Shown piece by piece: positions 13,243-14,773 of a DNA stretch of 14,773 nucleotides. A program made the translations under genes and the position numbers. Source of the stretch: Phycisphaerales bacterium (GTDB lineage: Bacteria; Planctomycetota; Phycisphaerae; Phycisphaerales; UBA1924). The notes below the pieces were generated by a model. The model saw only the letters and a list, made by a program, of their open reading frames with translations. It was not told the origin of the DNA and made no database searches. Position 1 is the first letter of the stretch; every line of letters begins with the position of its first letter. Where the stretch lies: positions 1 to 14,773 of the forward strand of contig JARGNC010000030.1 of the NCBI GenBank assembly GCA_029212425.1, written 5' to 3'.

Positions 13243-14773
13243 ATGCCCATCCTGAGTGCCACCAACATATCCCTCCAGTTCGGCGATGACATCATCCTCG
13301 ACAGCGTCTCGCTCACCGTAGAGCCGGGTGAACGCGTTGGAATTGTCGGTCGAAATGGTTGCGGCAAGTCCACACTGATCAAAATTCTTGCAGGTGTGCT
13401 CAATCCAACCGACGGCTCAATCTCCGCAAACAAAGCCACGATCGGGTACCTCCACCAAAACCCAGAACTCAATCCCAACCACACACTACGACAAGCGGTC
13501 GCGAGCGCCTTTGATCACATCAAAGAACTGGATGCAAAGCTCCACGAAATATTCGACAAAATGGCGAACGCAGATCAAGACGAACTCGATCGGCTGCTCA
13601 GAGAACAAACCCGAATCGAGCACGAAATCGAAGCGAGTGGAGGACTCGTCAACGATCACAAAGTCGATCAAATCCTCCACGGCTTAGGATTCACAGACGC
13701 ACAGTTCGAAATCAAAGTTCCCAACCTGTCAGGCGGTCAAAAAGCACGCGTCGCACTGGGCAAACTCTTGCTCCAGAACCCATCAGTGCTGCTCCTCGAC
13801 GAACCAACCAACCACCTCGACATCCAAGGCAGAGAATGGCTCGAAGTGTTTCTTCGCGATGAGTTTAACGGTGCTGTCGTACTCATCAGTCACGATCGCT
13901 ACATGCTCGATCGTGTGGTCCATCGCATCATCGAAGTCGAACAGGCAAGATTGATCGAGTACCCCGGAAACTACGCCGCGTTCCGCAAGCAACGAACCGA
14001 GCGACGCATGGTCCAAATGCGTGCATACGAAAAACAGAAGGCCGAGTTCAAACGCGAAGAAGCGTTCATCGCCCACTTCAAAGCCGGACAGCGTGCAAAG
14101 CAAGCGAAGGGGCGTGAGTCGCGCTTGAACCGCGCCAAAACGCAAACAATCGAACGACCACTCGAACTCGATTCGCTCCGACTATCACTACCAAAATCTA
14201 GAAGAGCAGGCGACATCATCATTGCCGCACGATCGCTCTCCAAGAAGTACAAGAACGACGACGGCACAGACAAAAAGCTCTTCCATGATCTCAATATCCG
14301 CGTTGAGCGCGGACAACGCTGGGGAATCATCGGACCAAACGGCGCCGGAAAATCCACACTCATCCGATGCCTGCTCAGCGAACAAGATGTAGATTCCGGC
14401 ACAATCAAACTCGGCACCAACCTCGACATAGGCCACTTCACCCAAACACACGACAATGTGGATATGTCCAAAACCGTTTTCAGACACATCCAAGACACTG
14501 TCAAGAAGAATACCGAAGAAGCCGTGACACTGACGGAACTCGAAGCTCGCACGATTGCCGGCGCGTTCTTATTTTCTGGAGAGGACCAACAACGCGAACT
14601 CCAGTCCATGTCTGGAGGCGAGAAAGCTCGAGCAGTCCTCGCTGGACTCCTAGCAAGCGCAAAGAACCTGCTCGTCCTCGACGAACCTACAAACCACCTC
14701 GATATCCCTTCCGCCGAACGCCTCGAAGCTACCTTCGCACGCACATCTCACGATCCAAAGACCGGCAAAACAA
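13243..14773 (+). CDS. ABC-F family ATP-binding protein (3' end outside window)
   Basis: The first 510 codons of a duplicated-ATPase ABC protein without membrane segments are visible, and the frame is open to the window end. Domain 1 has Walker A 'GRNGCGKST' (36-44), signature LSGGQ (162-166) and Walker B with Asp186-Glu187 in 'LLLDEPTNHLD'. Domain 2 has 'GPNGAGKST' (364-372, Lys370), signature MSGGE (456-460) and Asp480-Glu481 in a second 'DEPTNHLD'. Between them a charged helical linker (about 240-310, 'KQRTERRMVQMRAYEKQK', then Lys/Arg-rich) matches the P-site-tRNA interaction motif of ABC-F proteins. These proteins bind the ribosomal E site and act in translation or antibiotic protection rather than in transport. 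Which subgroup (Uup, YheS, EttA or other) cannot be settled without the C-terminus. No Shine-Dalgarno sequence is evident; the start at 13243 gives the normal domain start. Confidence 0.93.
   Translation, partial: MPILSATNISLQFGDDIILDSVSLTVEPGERVGIVGRNGCGKSTLIKILAGVLNPTDGSISANKATIGYLHQNPELNPNHTLRQAVASAFDHIKELDAKLHEIFDKMANADQDELDRLLREQTRIEHEIEASGGLVNDHKVDQILHGLGFTDAQFEIKVPNLSGGQKARVALGKLLLQNPSVLLLDEPTNHLDIQGREWLEVFLRDEFNGAVVLISHDRYMLDRVVHRIIEVEQARLIEYPGNYAAFRKQRTERRMVQMRAYEKQKAEFKREEAFIAHFKAGQRAKQAKGRESRLNRAKTQTIERPLELDSLRLSLPKSRRAGDIIIAARSLSKKYKNDDGTDKKLFHDLNIRVERGQRWGIIGPNGAGKSTLIRCLLSEQDVDSGTIKLGTNLDIGHFTQTHDNVDMSKTVFRHIQDTVKKNTEEAVTLTELEARTIAGAFLFSGEDQQRELQSMSGGEKARAVLAGLLASAKNLLVLDEPTNHLDIPSAERLEATFARTSHDPKTGKT

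Noticed and set aside
13971..14744. 257-residue open frame on the minus strand
   Set aside because: It lies entirely opposite the well-supported ABC-F gene, is rich in Ser/Arg and matches no family pattern; it is a shadow frame.
1..14773. CRISPR array, tRNA, rRNA, insertion sequence or phage genes
   Set aside because: No regularly spaced repeats, cloverleaf-like segments, transposase motifs or phage genes were recognised on either strand by reading; a computed scan was not possible.

Overview
The window looks like chromosomal DNA of a planctomycete, most likely of class Phycisphaerae. The main clue is a secreted protein ending in two dockerin-like calcium loops followed by a terminal Gly-Cys-Pro-type end, the 'GC-type dockerin' tail that I know from Phycisphaerales. 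A YdjY-type protein typical of planctomycetes supports this. GC content is moderate, genes are tightly packed, and most lack a clear Shine-Dalgarno sequence. I see no mobile element, CRISPR array, tRNA or rRNA.

Layout. (1) 1-545, plus strand: the C-terminal part of a diacylglycerol/lipid-kinase-like protein. (2) 697-2289, plus: a MATE-family multidrug/Na+ antiporter. (3) 2477-3817, minus: a secreted Asp-rich GC-type dockerin protein with a strong ribosome-binding site and a textbook C(UUCG)G terminator (2404-2440). Upstream of it is a 395-base intergenic region carrying two copies of the inverted repeat ATGTACC...GGTACAT. (4) 4213-5397, minus: carA, carbamoyl-phosphate synthase small subunit. 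It diverges from (5) 5421-7787, plus: priA, the replication-restart helicase. Only 23 bases separate the two. (6) 12173 back to 7788, minus: a compact gene run panB - htrA/degP-like protease - murD - YdjY-domain protein, with gaps of 35 and 26 bases and a 4-base stop/start overlap. The last gene converges on priA with the two stop codons touching. (7) 12230-13228, plus: an FAD-dependent D-amino-acid-oxidase-like protein. It is followed after 14 bases by (8) 13243-14773+, plus: an ABC-F ATPase that runs off the window.

Most genes are housekeeping: pantothenate/CoA synthesis (panB), arginine/pyrimidine precursor supply (carA), peptidoglycan precursor synthesis (murD), envelope protein quality control (htrA), replication restart (priA) and probably ribosome-associated ATPase action (ABC-F). 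They do not form one pathway.

The most striking observation is the oxidase. The motifs that close a normal D-amino-acid oxidase (GxRPxR...RLE and HNYGHGGxGxT) lie at its N-terminus, ahead of the GxGxxG dinucleotide-binding fold that normally opens the protein, so it reads as a circular permutant. Other points worth checking are a PriA that has lost two of its eight zinc ligands, both from the same zinc site, a MurD with changes at three normally conserved motif positions, and the palindromic promoter-like element shared by carA and priA.
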